NCBI RefSeq assembly: GCF_009857835.1
Contig: NZ_WWCL01000001.1
Location: forward strand, 1,674,001-1,738,000
Source: Duganella fentianensis
GTDB lineage: Bacteria; Pseudomonadota; Gammaproteobacteria; Burkholderiales; Burkholderiaceae_D
DNA length: 64,000 nucleotides
Reading direction: 5' to 3'
Part shown: piece after piece, positions 52,016 to 62,017 of the stretch
How the letters are laid out: the number at the start of each line of letters is the position of its first letter
Position numbering within the stretch: the first letter of the stretch is position 1
The notes under the pieces: model-generated
The model's database searches: none
What the model saw: only the letters and a program-made list of their open reading frames with translations
Told to the model about the DNA's origin: nothing
Position numbers and translations under genes: made by a program

Positions 52016-53394
52016 GCGGCATGCTCCTGCGCGAGTAAAGGTAGGGTGATGGTGACGGCCGTGCCGCCTTCGGGCCGGTTGGCGAGGCCCACGCCGCCTG
52101 CATGCTGGCTGATGATGCGCAGTACCAGATACAGTCCCATGCCGCTGCCGGACACCAGCCGCGTACGGCTACCTCGATAGTATTTGCCGTACACCAGATC
52201 GAGTTCGTGTTCCGGTATGCCGGGGCCCTGATCGCTAATCAGTATGCGCAGGCTGTCGCCCTGAGCGCTCAGCCGCACGTGCACCTGGCCGCCTGCCGGG
52301 CCGTATTTGATGGCATTGTCCAGCAGGTTGAGCAGGGCAGTCTTGAGCAGGGTGCGATCGCCGTTCACGCTGTAGTCCGCGGCGCTATCGAGTGTGATCT
52401 GCGGGTACTTCTCGCCCCAGAATTTGGCTGCTTCGCTGGCGATGCTGCGTAGCAGTTCGGTGATATTCAGGGGCTCGCGTATCGGACCGATCTTGCCGTC
52501 TTCGCGGGGATCGCTGCTGACGGCCGTCTCGGCTACTTCTACCAGCCGGCCGACAGCACGCTGCATTTTTTCCAGATTCGGTTGCGTGGAAGTGCTGGCG
52601 CCGCGCAGCTTGTTATGCAGAATATCGAGGTTGGTGCGGATAATCGCCAGCGGCGTGCGGTATTCCTGCGAGAACATTTCGACGAAACGGCTCTGGGTTT
52701 CCAGTGCATCCTGGCGTGCATCGAGCGACAGCAGCAGCTGGTCCCTGATGCGCTCGAAATACAGTAGCAGCAGGGCAGGGAAGAATAGTACGGTGCCGGC
52801 CAGCGGGATCAGGAAGACCAGCAGGACATTGAGCTGCGAGAAATCGTCCGGTGTGGTGCCTGCCCGCTGCGCCATCAGCATGGCGATGCGGGCGCCGTGG
52901 CCCGTCAGCAGCAGGCACAGGCCGGCGATGGCCATACGGCGGGCATAGGCATGGCGCTGGCTGCTACCGTCTTCGGCCCGTACCAGTAAAGTTTGCAGAC
53001 AGAGCAGGAACACCAGTATCAGGCTGGCGCTGCTAAACAGCAGGCGGTAGGCAAACGCCGCCTCGAAACCGATCAGCAGCGTGTAACCTATCGTGAAGGC
53101 CAGGCACAGGCCGTAGCCGCTATGGCGGGTGCGGCGGCCGAAAAACGCCCGCATGCCGGCCCAGACCAGCACGCAGGCGGAGAACAGCAGCACATTCCCG
53201 ATAATCAGTAGTAAGCCGGGCTGGCGTTCGGCGCTGAAAATAATCAGCGTCATACCGGCTGCGCTGCAAATACCGAATTGCGCCCATAAACGGGTATAGC
53301 GCTCTGCCGGCGCCGCAAAATATACCCCGACCATGATGATGGAAATACACAGCTGGGTAATGGCGAGGGCGAGGCTGGCGGTAGGCGTATCCAT
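52012..53394 (-). CDS. Seven-helix sensor kinase with a Gln-for-His H-box (probably kinase-dead)
   Basis: 460 aa from the ATG at 53394 (a start at 53442 is possible; neither has a clear ribosome site). About seven N-terminal helices form a membrane sensor, followed by HisKA and HATPase_c domains. The H-box reads MFSQEYRTPLAII where SHE[FL]RTPL is expected: codon 52666-52668 gives CAG (Gln243). The N-box (LLNLLDNAIKYGP), DQGPGIPE and GSGMGLYL are intact, so ATP binding may remain while autophosphorylation on this site cannot occur. The downstream regulator is only a remnant. Confidence 0.85.
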   Translation of the reverse strand: MDTPTASLALAITQLCISIIMVGVYFAAPAERYTRLWAQFGICSAAGMTLIIFSAERQPGLLLIIGNVLLFSACVLVWAGMRAFFGRRTRHSGYGLCLAFTIGYTLLIGFEAAFAYRLLFSSASLILVFLLCLQTLLVRAEDGSSQRHAYARRMAIAGLCLLLTGHGARIAMLMAQRAGTTPDDFSQLNVLLVFLIPLAGTVLFFPALLLLYFERIRDQLLLSLDARQDALETQSRFVEMFSQEYRTPLAIIRTNLDILHNKLRGASTSTQPNLEKMQRAVGRLVEVAETAVSSDPREDGKIGPIREPLNITELLRSIASEAAKFWGEKYPQITLDSAADYSVNGDRTLLKTALLNLLDNAIKYGPAGGQVHVRLSAQGDSLRILISDQGPGIPEHELDLVYGKYYRGSRTRLVSGSGMGLYLVLRIISQHAGGVGLANRPEGGTAVTITLPLLAQEHAA

Positions 53395-53744
53395 GGCGGC
53401 GAGGGTATAACCGTATGCCGGAATAGCATGCGGGACCGGCAATGTAGCACTGTTGGGGATTTTATTGCATAAATAAATTAATCGCTGCGCCGCAGCATGG
53501 CAACTATTTCTGCGCCAGGCGTGGTGATTTATGCCGGCGATTCAGTAATCATCCTGCAATGGGCTGGCGTATTGCAGAAATATTATCTGCGCACTGGAAA
53601 AGGCAGAATTTGCCGATTATATTGATATTTATCGATTATTGATGTGACTCAGTAATTGAGCTTATGGTAAATTTCGCCAGTAGGATTTTTTCTGGAAAAT
53701 CTGCCTTAATCTATAACCGCTCCTGCCGATAAGAAGGAAATAAG
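53395..53744. other. AT-rich regulatory region upstream of the H-NS gene
   Basis: About 350 bp with no gene. AT-rich with A/T tracts, the kind of curved DNA H-NS proteins bind, so autoregulation is plausible. A TTGAGC at 53656 could be a -35 box, but no good -10 follows at normal spacing. Confidence 0.45.
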
Positions 53745-54035
53745 ATGACAACCTATCAGGAATACAAAGCCAAGATCGCTGAACTGGAAACTCTGGCTGA
53801 AACCGCGCGCAAGAACGAGAAAACTGCTGCGATCGAACAGATACACTCCATCATGCGCGAGTATGGCCTGACGGTTGCCGATCTGGGCTCCGTCAGCAAG
53901 ACCAAATCCGGCAAGAAACGCGCCCCGGTGCCGGCCAAATACCGTGACAACGCTACCGGCCAGACCTGGACGGGACGCGGTCGTGCACCGAAATGGCTGG
54001 AAGGTAAAAACAAAGAACAGTATCTGATTAAATAA
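53745..54035 (+). CDS. H-NS family nucleoid-associated protein
   Basis: 96 aa, the short betaproteobacterial type. N-terminal coiled coil for dimerisation ([17 protein letters not shown]), a basic linker ([18 protein letters not shown]) and the C-terminal DNA-binding motif [15 protein letters not shown]. It silences AT-rich, often acquired, DNA. AAGGAA lies upstream of the ATG, and a strong terminator follows. Confidence 0.94.
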   Translation: MTTYQEYKAKIAELETLAETARKNEKTAAIEQIHSIMREYGLTVADLGSVSKTKSGKKRAPVPAKYRDNATGQTWTGRGRAPKWLEGKNKEQYLIK

Positions 54036-54054
54036 AAGTTACTACGATACTTAA

Positions 54055-54096
54055 ACAGCGGGTTTATAGTGGCTATAAACCCGCTGTTGTCGTTTT
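54055..54096 (+). terminator. Terminator of the H-NS gene
   Basis: Perfect 15-bp stem (54055-54069 with 54073-54087) around a TGG loop, followed by TGTCGTTTT. Confidence 0.92.
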
Positions 54097-54113
54097 AGCC
54101 ATGGGCGCCCGTG

Positions 54114-55478
54114 ATGAAGTCTACTATTAACTCTGCGGTGAAATCGGTATTCTGTGGTCTGGGGAAACTATCCGGCTTGCCCCTGGCGGGTCGCTTATTA
54201 ACCGGAGCAGCCTTGCTGTTTATTCCGCCGGCGCTATTGGCGGCCGCACCTCCGGCGCCCGCGATAAACCAGCTATTAATAACCCCGGCACGGGTATGGA
54301 CAGGCGAAGGAGCGGTACATACCGACTGGTCGGTATTAATTGTCCAGAACAGTATTGCTGCCGTCGGTCCTAGCGCACAATTAAGTGTCAATGCGGCTGC
54401 CCAGCGTATCGAATTACCCGATACCACGCTGATACCGGGTTTAATGGATCTGCATGCCCATGTATTACTGCATCCGTATAACGAAACTTCGTGGGACGAT
54501 CAGGTTCTGAAAGAGCAGGTGGAATACCGCACCCTGTTAGCTGCGCGCCATGCGGCAGCGACCTTGCAGTCCGGCTTTACTACTTTGCGCGATCTGGGTA
54601 GCGAAGGCGCTTTATATGCCGACGTGGCGATAAAAAAAGCCATTGACGATGGCGTGATTCCCGGGCCCCGTCTTTGGATCGCGACGCGCGCCATCGTGGC
54701 GACGGGCAGCTACGGCCCCTCGCCGCGCAGCTATCGTGCCGACGTTGACCTGCCCAAGGGGGCACAGGAAGCCAGCGGCGTGGAAGAAGTAGTGCGTGCC
54801 GTGCGCGAGCAGAGCGCCCGTGGCGCCGACTGGATCAAGGTGTATGCCGACTACCGCAACGGGCCGGACGGCAGCGCCCATGCCACCTTCACACAGGCCG
54901 AACTCGATGCGCTGGTCAGTACGGCCCATGCTTCGGGGCGCAAGGTGAGCGCCCATGCCAGCACCGATGAAGGCATGCGGCGCGCCACGCTGGCCGGTGT
55001 GGACAGCATAGAGCACGGTTACGGCGGCAGTGCCGCCACCTTCCGCTTGATGGCCGAGCGCAAAGTGGCGTATTTCCCCACCCTGACGGCGCCCGAAGCG
55101 ACCAGCGAATACTTCCAGAAGTATCAGCGGGGCGGCGCGCCCACCCCATCCATGCAGGCGGCAGCACAGGCCTTCCGGCTGGCGCGGCAGGCCGGCGTGG
55201 TGATAGGTAATGGCAGCGACGTGGGCGTGTTTGCCCATGGTAGCAATGCGCGTGAACTGGAATGGATGGTGAAGCTGGGCATGACGCCGACGGAAGCGCT
55301 GCATGCGGCCACGATGGTGAATGCGGCCGTGCTGGACCGCGCCGCGACGCTGGGGCAGATCCGCACCGGCTATCTGGCCGATCTGGTGGCGGTGAAGGGT
55401 GATCCGACGCGCGATATCACGGCACTGCGCGATGTGGTGCTGGTGGTGAAAAACGGACAGCTGGTGCGGCGCCCTTAG
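54114..55478 (+). CDS. Secreted amidohydrolase (Xaa-Pro dipeptidase-like)
   Basis: 454 aa. A signal segment ([18 protein letters not shown]) is followed by a metal-dependent amidohydrolase domain: [12 protein letters not shown] (HxH), [13 protein letters not shown] (bridging Lys), [16 protein letters not shown] and [12 protein letters not shown] (Asp). All metal ligands appear present. Relatives include exported imidazolonepropionase-like and prolidase enzymes; the substrate is unknown. The start is uncertain (a GTG lies directly before the ATG and the ribosome site is weak). The 5' end is AT-richer than the rest. Confidence 0.86.
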   Translation: MKSTINSAVKSVFCGLGKLSGLPLAGRLLTGAALLFIPPALLAAAPPAPAINQLLITPARVWTGEGAVHTDWSVLIVQNSIAAVGPSAQLSVNAAAQRIELPDTTLIPGLMDLHAHVLLHPYNETSWDDQVLKEQVEYRTLLAARHAAATLQSGFTTLRDLGSEGALYADVAIKKAIDDGVIPGPRLWIATRAIVATGSYGPSPRSYRADVDLPKGAQEASGVEEVVRAVREQSARGADWIKVYADYRNGPDGSAHATFTQAELDALVSTAHASGRKVSAHASTDEGMRRATLAGVDSIEHGYGGSAATFRLMAERKVAYFPTLTAPEATSEYFQKYQRGGAPTPSMQAAAQAFRLARQAGVVIGNGSDVGVFAHGSNARELEWMVKLGMTPTEALHAATMVNAAVLDRAATLGQIRTGYLADLVAVKGDPTRDITALRDVVLVVKNGQLVRRP

Positions 55479-55543
55479 AAAAACATAAAACTTGTAAGGG
55501 ATTCACTAATCCCAAGCGGGCCAGTTCGTGCGATGATAGCGCT

Positions 55544-56176
55544 ATGGTAACGCTCCCTTTATTTCCGTTAAACACGGTTTTATTCCCCGGTGGCCATCTG
55601 CCCTTGCAGATCTTCGAGGTGCGCTATCTCGATCTGGTCAAGCGCTGCATTGAAAATGGCGAGGCTTTCGGCGTCGTGCCGCTGCTCGAAGGTAGCGAGG
55701 TGCGCGTGCCCGGCCAGCAGGAGAAACTCAGCGGCGCCGGCACCATGGCGCGCATCATCAGCTGGGATGCGCCGGCCGCCGGCCTGCTGAAAATCCACTG
55801 CATAGGCACTACGCGGTTCCGCATACTGTCGTGCGAGCAGCAGAAGAATGGCCTGTGGCTGGGTGAAGTGGTGGCCCTCAACGACGATCTCGATGTGCCT
55901 GTGCCTAGCGAGCAGCAGGATGTGGCGAATGCGCTGGCTACCCTGATCCGTTCGCTGCAGAAGAAGCAGATACCGAGCGAGCGCATGCAGCTGGCGCCGC
56001 CGTACCGGCTCGATGATGCGGGCTGGGTGGCAAACCGCTGGTGCGAACTGCTGCGCCTCGATATGACGGAAAAACAGCGCCTGCTGGTACAGGAAAATCC
56101 GCTGGTGCGGCTGGAACTGATACAGGATGTGCTGGGTGCTAACGGCCTGCTGGACTCCAGCGGGGCGGCGCGCTAG
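55544..56176 (+). CDS. LON peptidase substrate-binding-domain protein
   Basis: 210 aa consisting only of the Lon N-terminal domain: LPLFPLNTVLFPGGHLPLQI, FEVRYLDLVKRC, FGVVPLLEGSEV and GTTRFRILSCEQ. No AAA+ or protease part. These stand-alone domains are common in betaproteobacteria; the role is unknown, possibly substrate delivery or protein binding. Confidence 0.9.
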   Translation: MVTLPLFPLNTVLFPGGHLPLQIFEVRYLDLVKRCIENGEAFGVVPLLEGSEVRVPGQQEKLSGAGTMARIISWDAPAAGLLKIHCIGTTRFRILSCEQQKNGLWLGEVVALNDDLDVPVPSEQQDVANALATLIRSLQKKQIPSERMQLAPPYRLDDAGWVANRWCELLRLDMTEKQRLLVQENPLVRLELIQDVLGANGLLDSSGAAR

Positions 56177-56203
56177 CCCGCTGCAGGCAGGCTAGCCGAG
56201 GTA

Positions 56204-57163
56204 CTAGCCGGCATGGGCTTCGCTGTCTTCGTCCAGCGCATGTACGCGCAGCGACCACATCACCCCTAGCGTCAGCAGCACCATGGCGGCGATCTCCAGC
56301 GGTTGCGGCAGCTGCTGCTTGTAGATAAAGCCGTACAGCAGCGCGAACAGGGTCTCGAACAGGATCAGCTGGCCGGACAGGGTAAGCGGCACCTTGCGGC
56401 TGGCGATATTCCACAGATGGTTGCCGATCACTGATGCGCCCAGTGCCAGCAGGCCGTTGACGATCCAGAACAGGCCCCAGTCGCGGCCACTGGCCTGCGC
56501 ACCGGCCCCCGTTACATCGGCATGGAAGATGGCCAGCGCCACCACTGCGATCAGTAGCGCAATCAGGCCGCTGGACACGCCGTACAGGGCCGACCATTCC
56601 CCGCTGCTGTAGTGCGGATTGCGCTTCAGATAGCGCGCGTTGTCGACCGAATACCAGGTCCAGCACAGCAGTGCACCCGTTGCGCACAGCAGGCCGATGA
56701 TTTTGTGGGCCAGCGGTCCGCCCGCTGCCGTCGGCTGCGAGAATACTTCAAGGTTGATGCAGCCTATGCCGGCCGCCACCAGCAGCAGCGGCAAGGCCAG
56801 CTGGCGTAGCGGCACCGAGCCGTGGTCATTCTTGCCCAGCAGCGTGACGCTGATCGGCAGCACGCCGATAATCAGCGAAGTTGCTGCCACGCCGGCCAGT
56901 TTGACACCCATGGCCAGCAGCATGTAGTAGACGATGTTACCGGCCAGCGCGTGCTTGAGCAGCGCCACCATATCGGCGCGGTCGAGCCGGCGCAGCAGCG
57001 CAGGCAGGCGGTTGAACAGCAGGCCGGCCGAAATCAGGCCATAGGCGATGTAGCGGCCGCAGGCCAGTTCCAGCGGCGTGAACGCGGTGAGGAAGGCCGG
57101 TGCCACGAACACCAGTCCCCACATGGCTCCCGCCAGCAAACCGCACAACACTCCCTGCCACAT
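56204..57163 (-). CDS. DMT-superfamily transporter (EamA type)
   Basis: 319 aa, ten helices in two EamA repeats: LLAGAMWGLVFVAPAFL, LACGRYIAYGLISAGLL, and in the second half ALGASVIGNHLWNIASRKVP. The family exports metabolites or amino acids; the substrate is unknown. It lies 4 bp from the DUF1294 gene on the same strand and probably in the same operon as trpS. Confidence 0.88.
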   Translation of the reverse strand: MWQGVLCGLLAGAMWGLVFVAPAFLTAFTPLELACGRYIAYGLISAGLLFNRLPALLRRLDRADMVALLKHALAGNIVYYMLLAMGVKLAGVAATSLIIGVLPISVTLLGKNDHGSVPLRQLALPLLLVAAGIGCINLEVFSQPTAAGGPLAHKIIGLLCATGALLCWTWYSVDNARYLKRNPHYSSGEWSALYGVSSGLIALLIAVVALAIFHADVTGAGAQASGRDWGLFWIVNGLLALGASVIGNHLWNIASRKVPLTLSGQLILFETLFALLYGFIYKQQLPQPLEIAAMVLLTLGVMWSLRVHALDEDSEAHAG

Positions 57164-57167
57164 AAGA

Positions 57168-57470
57168 CTATCCCTGCTGGTTGAAATAGAAACGCATCAA
57201 GCCTGTCAGCGCGGCCAGATTCAGCAACACGCTGAACCAGAACGCCAGCACGAAAGGCAGCTTGCGGGTTTTATGGCGCAGCGTCTGCTGCGCCAGCCAT
57301 GCACCGGGCCAGCCGCCGCACAAGCCCCATAGCAGCAGCGTGCGTTCGGCAATGCGGCGGCGCTGGCCGATGGCGGCAGATTTATCCAGCGCGTACAGCA
57401 CGTAGCTGATGATGCTGGCGCACCCGTACAGTGCCGCAAGGCCTAGCAGGGTAGACGCCAGCGAGGGCAT
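57168..57470 (-). CDS. DUF1294-family membrane protein
   Basis: 100 aa. YVLYALDKSAAIGQRRRIAE, LLLWGLCGGWPGAWLAQQTLR and HKTRKLPF match DUF1294. Two to three helices. The family is uncharacterised and is sometimes fused to cold-shock domains; here it stands alone. The start overlaps the trpS stop (ATGA), so translation is coupled. Confidence 0.9.
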   Translation of the reverse strand: MPSLASTLLGLAALYGCASIISYVLYALDKSAAIGQRRRIAERTLLLWGLCGGWPGAWLAQQTLRHKTRKLPFVLAFWFSVLLNLAALTGLMRFYFNQQG

Positions 57471-58519
57471 CAGAAGTAGCTCAGGCCCAGTGCGGCCTTG
57501 ACTTCGTCGGCCGTCTTGGCGGCTACCTCACGTGCGCGCATCGTGCCTTCCTTGAGCATCTGCATGATGTAGCCGCGATCCTGCGCCAGCTCTTCACGGC
57601 GGGCGCGGATAGGTGCCAGCATCTCCTGCAGTACCACTTCCAGACGCTTCTTGACGATGGAGTCGCCCAGACCGCCGCGCACATAGTGGGCCTTCATTTC
57701 TTCCAGCTTGTCTTTTTCCGGGTCGAAGGCATCGAGGTAGATGAAGGCCACATTGCCTTCCAGATGGCCGGGGTCTTCCACCCGCAGGTGCAGCGGATCG
57801 GTGTACACCTTTTTCACGGCGGCCGTGATTTCGGCGGCGCTGGCGCCCAGATTGATGGTGTTGCCCAGCGATTTGCTCATCTTGGCTTTGCCGTCGGTGC
57901 CCGGCAGGCGGCCGATTTCCGGTACCAGTGCCTTGCACTCGACCAGAATGTCGCGGTTGGCGATGCGGTTGAAGCGGCGCACGATCTCGTTGGTCTGTTC
58001 GATCATGGGGATCTGGTCTTCGCCCACCGGCACGATGGAAGCCTTGAAGGCCGAGATATCGGCCGCCTGCGAGGCAGGGTAGGTGAGGAAGCCGGCCGGA
58101 ATATCGCGCTCGAAACCGCGCAGGGCGATTTCCGTTTTTACTGTCGGGTTGCGTTCCAGGCGGGCCACCGTGACCATGTTGAGGTAGTAGAAGGTCAGCT
58201 CGGCCAGCTCGGGAATCTGCGACTGGATCAGGATGGTCGATTTGGTGGGATCGATGCCCACGGCCAGATAGTCGAGCGCCACTTCCACCACATTGCGGTG
58301 CACCTTGTTGGTGTCATCCATATTGTCGGTCAGCGCCTGCGCATCGGCCAGCATGATGAACTGCTGGTACTCGTGCTGGTAAGCCACGCGGTTGCGTAAG
58401 CTGCCCACGTAGTGGCCCAGATGCAGCGGGCCGGTGGGACGGTCGCCGGTCAGGATGATGGCGGGGCCTTTGCTGGCGCCCGGGGTGGCAATAACTTCGG
58501 CGGTAGGGGACTGGCTCAT
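57470..58519 (-). CDS. trpS: Tryptophanyl-tRNA synthetase
   Basis: 349 aa. Class I signatures: [20 protein letters not shown] (HIGH-type motif HLGH at 33-36) and [10 protein letters not shown] (KMSKS at 213-217). Adds tryptophan to tRNA-Trp. First gene of a small operon with DUF1294 and EamA genes. The 292-bp gap before it, shared with the divergent ester hydrolase, shows no leader-peptide Trp codon cluster. Confidence 0.96.
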   Translation of the reverse strand: MSQSPTAEVIATPGASKGPAIILTGDRPTGPLHLGHYVGSLRNRVAYQHEYQQFIMLADAQALTDNMDDTNKVHRNVVEVALDYLAVGIDPTKSTILIQSQIPELAELTFYYLNMVTVARLERNPTVKTEIALRGFERDIPAGFLTYPASQAADISAFKASIVPVGEDQIPMIEQTNEIVRRFNRIANRDILVECKALVPEIGRLPGTDGKAKMSKSLGNTINLGASAAEITAAVKKVYTDPLHLRVEDPGHLEGNVAFIYLDAFDPEKDKLEEMKAHYVRGGLGDSIVKKRLEVVLQEMLAPIRARREELAQDRGYIMQMLKEGTMRAREVAAKTADEVKAALGLSYF

Positions 58520-58811
58520 CAGACTTCCTTCAGGTTGCTTACACTAGCCCTGACGGCGGCGCACAGTCGTGAAAACGCCACCAGACGAGGGCGGCATTGA
58601 TAAAAATATCACATCACTAGGGGTGATTCAGGGCCGCAGGTCAGCAGCGGCGCCAATTCAGGCAGGGACTAAGTGTGGACAGAAAATTCATGGCCGTATG
58701 GTTGCAGTTCGGGGGCGGTCTGTCAAGCCGCGCAGCGCTGCAGGAAGGTGCTGCATCGGGTAGTATTGTTTTTTTCACGCTATTTCTAATCAATCAACTA
58801 CTGGAGCCGGA

Positions 58812-60743
58812 ATGCCTTTACCTGCTGTCGCCGTATCTGCCGCCCTGAATGTCGCCCTGATCGCTGCCAGTTCCGTGCTGGCGCCGGTCGCCCATGCCCA
58901 GACAGCGCCGATGGCGCCCGATGTACCCGCCAGCTTCGAGATGCGCATGCCGGCAGCAGACTATGTGCGGCGCGAAGTGATGATCCCCATGCGCGACGGC
59001 GTGCGTCTGCATACGGTGCTGCTGATTCCGAACGCGGCGCAGCGGGCGCCCATGGTGCTGAGCCGCACGCCCTATAGTGCCAGTGGCCGTGCGCGCCGCA
59101 ATGACAGCCCTAGCGTGCTGGCCACGGGCGGGCAGGGCGATGAAGTGCTGCTGGGCGCCGGCTACATCCGCGTGTATCAGGATGTGCGCGGCAAATACGG
59201 TTCCGAAGGCGATTACGTGATGACGCGGCCGCTACGCGGTCCGCTCAACAACAGCCGCAGCGATCATGCCACCGACGCGTGGGACACCATAGACTGGCTG
59301 GTGAAGAATGTCCCGGAAAGCAATGGCAAAGTGGGCATGATAGGTTCCTCCTACGAAGGCTATACGGTGCTGATGGCGCTGATCGATCCTCACCCTGCGC
59401 TCAAAGTGGCGGTACCGATGAGCCCCATGGTGGATGGCTGGCGTGGCGACGACTGGTTCCACAACGGCGTGTTCCGCATGACGAATATCTCCTACATCGC
59501 CCACCAGACCACGGCCCACGGCAGTGGCCTGCCTCTGCCCACCGGTGTGTACGACGATTACGACGGCGTACTGCGGGCCGGTTCGACGGCCGACTATGCG
59601 CGCCAGTTCGGCCTCGATAAACTCAATTTCACCCGCAAGCTATTCGAACATCCGGCCTACGACAGCTACTGGCAGCAGCAGGCCGTGGATAAGCTACTGG
59701 CACAGCGCCCGCTGAAGGTGCCGACCATGACGGTGGTGGGCTACTGGGATCAGGAAGACATCTACGGCGCCTATGCCGTGTACGCGGCGCTGGAAGCCAA
59801 AGACACCGACAACCGCCGCAACTTTCTGGTGGTGGGCCCGTGGCGCCATAGCGGCGTGAATTACGATGGCTCCGGTCTGGGCGTGTTCAAGTTCAGCGGC
59901 GACACGGCGCTGGAATTCCGCCGCGACGTGATGCAGCCTTTCCTCGACCAGTACCTGAAAGATGGCGCGCCCGTGGCCGATACGCCGCCCGTGCTGTTCT
60001 ACCAGAGCGGCAGCAACCGCTGGCAGCGTTTGCAGCGCTGGCCACTGGCCTGTGAACAGGGCTGCGCTGCACCGTTGCGTCCGCTGTATCTGCAGGATGG
60101 GAATAAGCTGGGGTTCAGCGCACCGGCGGGCGAAGCTGCGTATGACGAATATGTCAGCGATCCGGCCAAGCCGGTACCGTTCGTGCCCCGTCCCGTGCGC
60201 ATGAACGATGCGGCGGTGTGGCGCCCCTGGCTGGTATCGGACCAGCGCGGCTATTCCGACCGGCCCGATGTGCTGACCTATGTGACGGCGCCACTGACAG
60301 CGCCGCTACGCATCGCCGGCGCCGCGCAGGTGCAGCTGCATGCGGCCACCACGGGCACGGATGCCGACTGGGCGGTCAAGCTGATCGATGTGTATCCGGA
60401 CGAAGTACCGTCGCAGCCGGAGCTGGGTGGCTACCAGCTGGGTGTGGCCATGGATATTTTCCGTGGCCGCTACCGCCACAGTCTGGAGCAGCCGGCGCCC
60501 ATCGTGGCCAACGCCATCGAGCAGTACCGCTTTGCGCTGCCGAATGCCAACCACGTATTCCTGCCCGGTCACCGCGTGATGGTGCAGATCCAGTCCAGCT
60601 GGTTCCCCCTGTACGAGCGCAACCCGCAGACCTATGTGCCCAACATCTTCTACGCCAAGCCGGCCGACTACCAGAAAGCCAGTATGCGGGTCTACCACGG
60701 CGGCGCCAGTGCCAGCGCCATCGAACTGCCGGTGGTCGAATAG
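58812..60743 (+). CDS. Alpha-amino-acid ester hydrolase (CocE/NonD family)
   Basis: 643 aa. Signal peptide ending APVAHA. The alpha/beta-hydrolase core has VYQDVRGKYGSEGDYVMTR, DAWDTIDWLVKNVPESNGKV, nucleophile GSSYEG (Ser180), WDQEDIYGAY and GPWRHSGVNYDGSGLG (catalytic His), then the jelly-roll domain with YVPNIFYAKPADYQ. These blocks strongly recall the Xanthomonas and Acetobacter alpha-amino-acid ester hydrolases, periplasmic enzymes that hydrolyse or synthesise beta-lactams with an alpha-amino group. GGAG lies before the ATG. It converges on a Tet-type exporter gene. Confidence 0.88.
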   Translation: MPLPAVAVSAALNVALIAASSVLAPVAHAQTAPMAPDVPASFEMRMPAADYVRREVMIPMRDGVRLHTVLLIPNAAQRAPMVLSRTPYSASGRARRNDSPSVLATGGQGDEVLLGAGYIRVYQDVRGKYGSEGDYVMTRPLRGPLNNSRSDHATDAWDTIDWLVKNVPESNGKVGMIGSSYEGYTVLMALIDPHPALKVAVPMSPMVDGWRGDDWFHNGVFRMTNISYIAHQTTAHGSGLPLPTGVYDDYDGVLRAGSTADYARQFGLDKLNFTRKLFEHPAYDSYWQQQAVDKLLAQRPLKVPTMTVVGYWDQEDIYGAYAVYAALEAKDTDNRRNFLVVGPWRHSGVNYDGSGLGVFKFSGDTALEFRRDVMQPFLDQYLKDGAPVADTPPVLFYQSGSNRWQRLQRWPLACEQGCAAPLRPLYLQDGNKLGFSAPAGEAAYDEYVSDPAKPVPFVPRPVRMNDAAVWRPWLVSDQRGYSDRPDVLTYVTAPLTAPLRIAGAAQVQLHAATTGTDADWAVKLIDVYPDEVPSQPELGGYQLGVAMDIFRGRYRHSLEQPAPIVANAIEQYRFALPNANHVFLPGHRVMVQIQSSWFPLYERNPQTYVPNIFYAKPADYQKASMRVYHGGASASAIELPVVE

Positions 60744-60751
60744 GCGCCGGC

Positions 60752-62002
60752 CTAGTCGTGGCGGTGCGTCTTGAAGTAGTAGCGCACCACCAGAATGGCT
60801 AGCAGCTGCAGCAGGGCGCAGAAGTAGAAGCTGGCGCCCATGCGCCAGTCGCTCGACGGCAGGTGGCTGACGCGGCCCAGTATCTCGGCGCCGATCAGGG
60901 GCATGAAGATGATGCCCAGGCTGCTGATGGACTGCATGGAGCCCATCAGCTCGCCCTGTTCAGCCGGCGGCGTGGCCTTGGAGGTGAGTGCCTGCAGGGC
61001 CGGGCCGACGGCGAAGGAGAGGATGTTGCACAGGATGAGCACGTACATCATCCAGCCTTGTGTGGCCAGGCCGTACAGCAGGAAGGTAATCGCGCCTGAC
61101 GTCATGCCCAGCAACGCCAGCCGCACTTCACCGAAACGCCGGATCAGCACACCGAGCAGACCGGCCTGCACCACGGCGGCCGTCAGGCCGACGCAGAACA
61201 GCGCAGCGCCATTCTGGCCCGGGGTCCAGTCGAAACGGAAATGGGTGTACAGCACCCAGGTGGTCTGCAGCATCATCTGGGCGCAGGTGGTGAGGGTGAA
61301 GGTAATTACCAGACCGCGGATATCCGTGCGCCGCGCCAGCCGCAGCAGCGCCGCCAGCGGATTGATGCGGGCCAGACTGAAAGGCGCGCGGCGTTCGGCC
61401 GGCAGCGATTCCGGCACGACGAAATAGCCATAGACGAAGTTCAGCGCCGACAGGGCACCGGCCACGTAGAACGGCAGGTGCAGATCGACGCTGCCCAGCA
61501 GGCCGCCCAGCATGGGGCCGCAGATGAAGCCCAGCCCGAAGGCCGCGCCCACTTTGCCGAAGCTCTTGGCGCGGTTGTCCGGCGTCGAAATGTCGGAGGC
61601 ATAGGCCGAGGCGACCGACATGCTGGCCGAGGACATGCCGCCCACCACCCGGCCGATGAACAGACAGGCCAGATTCGGCGCCCACGCCGTGGTGAGGAAG
61701 TTCACGCACATGCCGGCCATGGAATACAGCAGCACGGGGCGGCGGCCGATGCGGTCGCTGATGGCGCCCAGCATGGGCATGCAGAGGAACTGCATCAGGC
61801 CGAACACGGCGCTGAGGATGGCGAACCAGTGCGCCTGATTTTCCCGGCTGCCGGTGAACTCGCCCACCAGCATGGGCAGCACGGGCACGATCAGGCCTAT
61901 GCCCAGCATGTCGATGAACACGCTGATCAGGATGAAGTTCAGGCTGGCCGGTGCGGTGGCGCCGATGCGGCGGGTCTGGGGTGTGGTCGGGGGACTGGAC
62001 AT
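60752..62002 (-). CDS. MFS drug exporter, TetA(P/B)-like
   Basis: 416 aa, 12 helices. FIDMLGIGLIVPVLPMLVGEF and motif A MLGAISDRIGRRPVLLYS, then LFIGRVVGGMSSASMSVASA, are characteristic of the tetracycline-resistance (TCR/Tet) group of MFS antiporters. Actual tetracycline export is not certain, since many chromosomal homologues have other substrates. No TetR-type repressor is adjacent. It precedes nothing in operon; the HD hydrolase is 15 bp upstream on the same strand. Confidence 0.88.
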   Translation of the reverse strand: MSSPPTTPQTRRIGATAPASLNFILISVFIDMLGIGLIVPVLPMLVGEFTGSRENQAHWFAILSAVFGLMQFLCMPMLGAISDRIGRRPVLLYSMAGMCVNFLTTAWAPNLACLFIGRVVGGMSSASMSVASAYASDISTPDNRAKSFGKVGAAFGLGFICGPMLGGLLGSVDLHLPFYVAGALSALNFVYGYFVVPESLPAERRAPFSLARINPLAALLRLARRTDIRGLVITFTLTTCAQMMLQTTWVLYTHFRFDWTPGQNGAALFCVGLTAAVVQAGLLGVLIRRFGEVRLALLGMTSGAITFLLYGLATQGWMMYVLILCNILSFAVGPALQALTSKATPPAEQGELMGSMQSISSLGIIFMPLIGAEILGRVSHLPSSDWRMGASFYFCALLQLLAILVVRYYFKTHRHD

Positions 62003-62017
62003 AGGTGTGCTCGGGTG

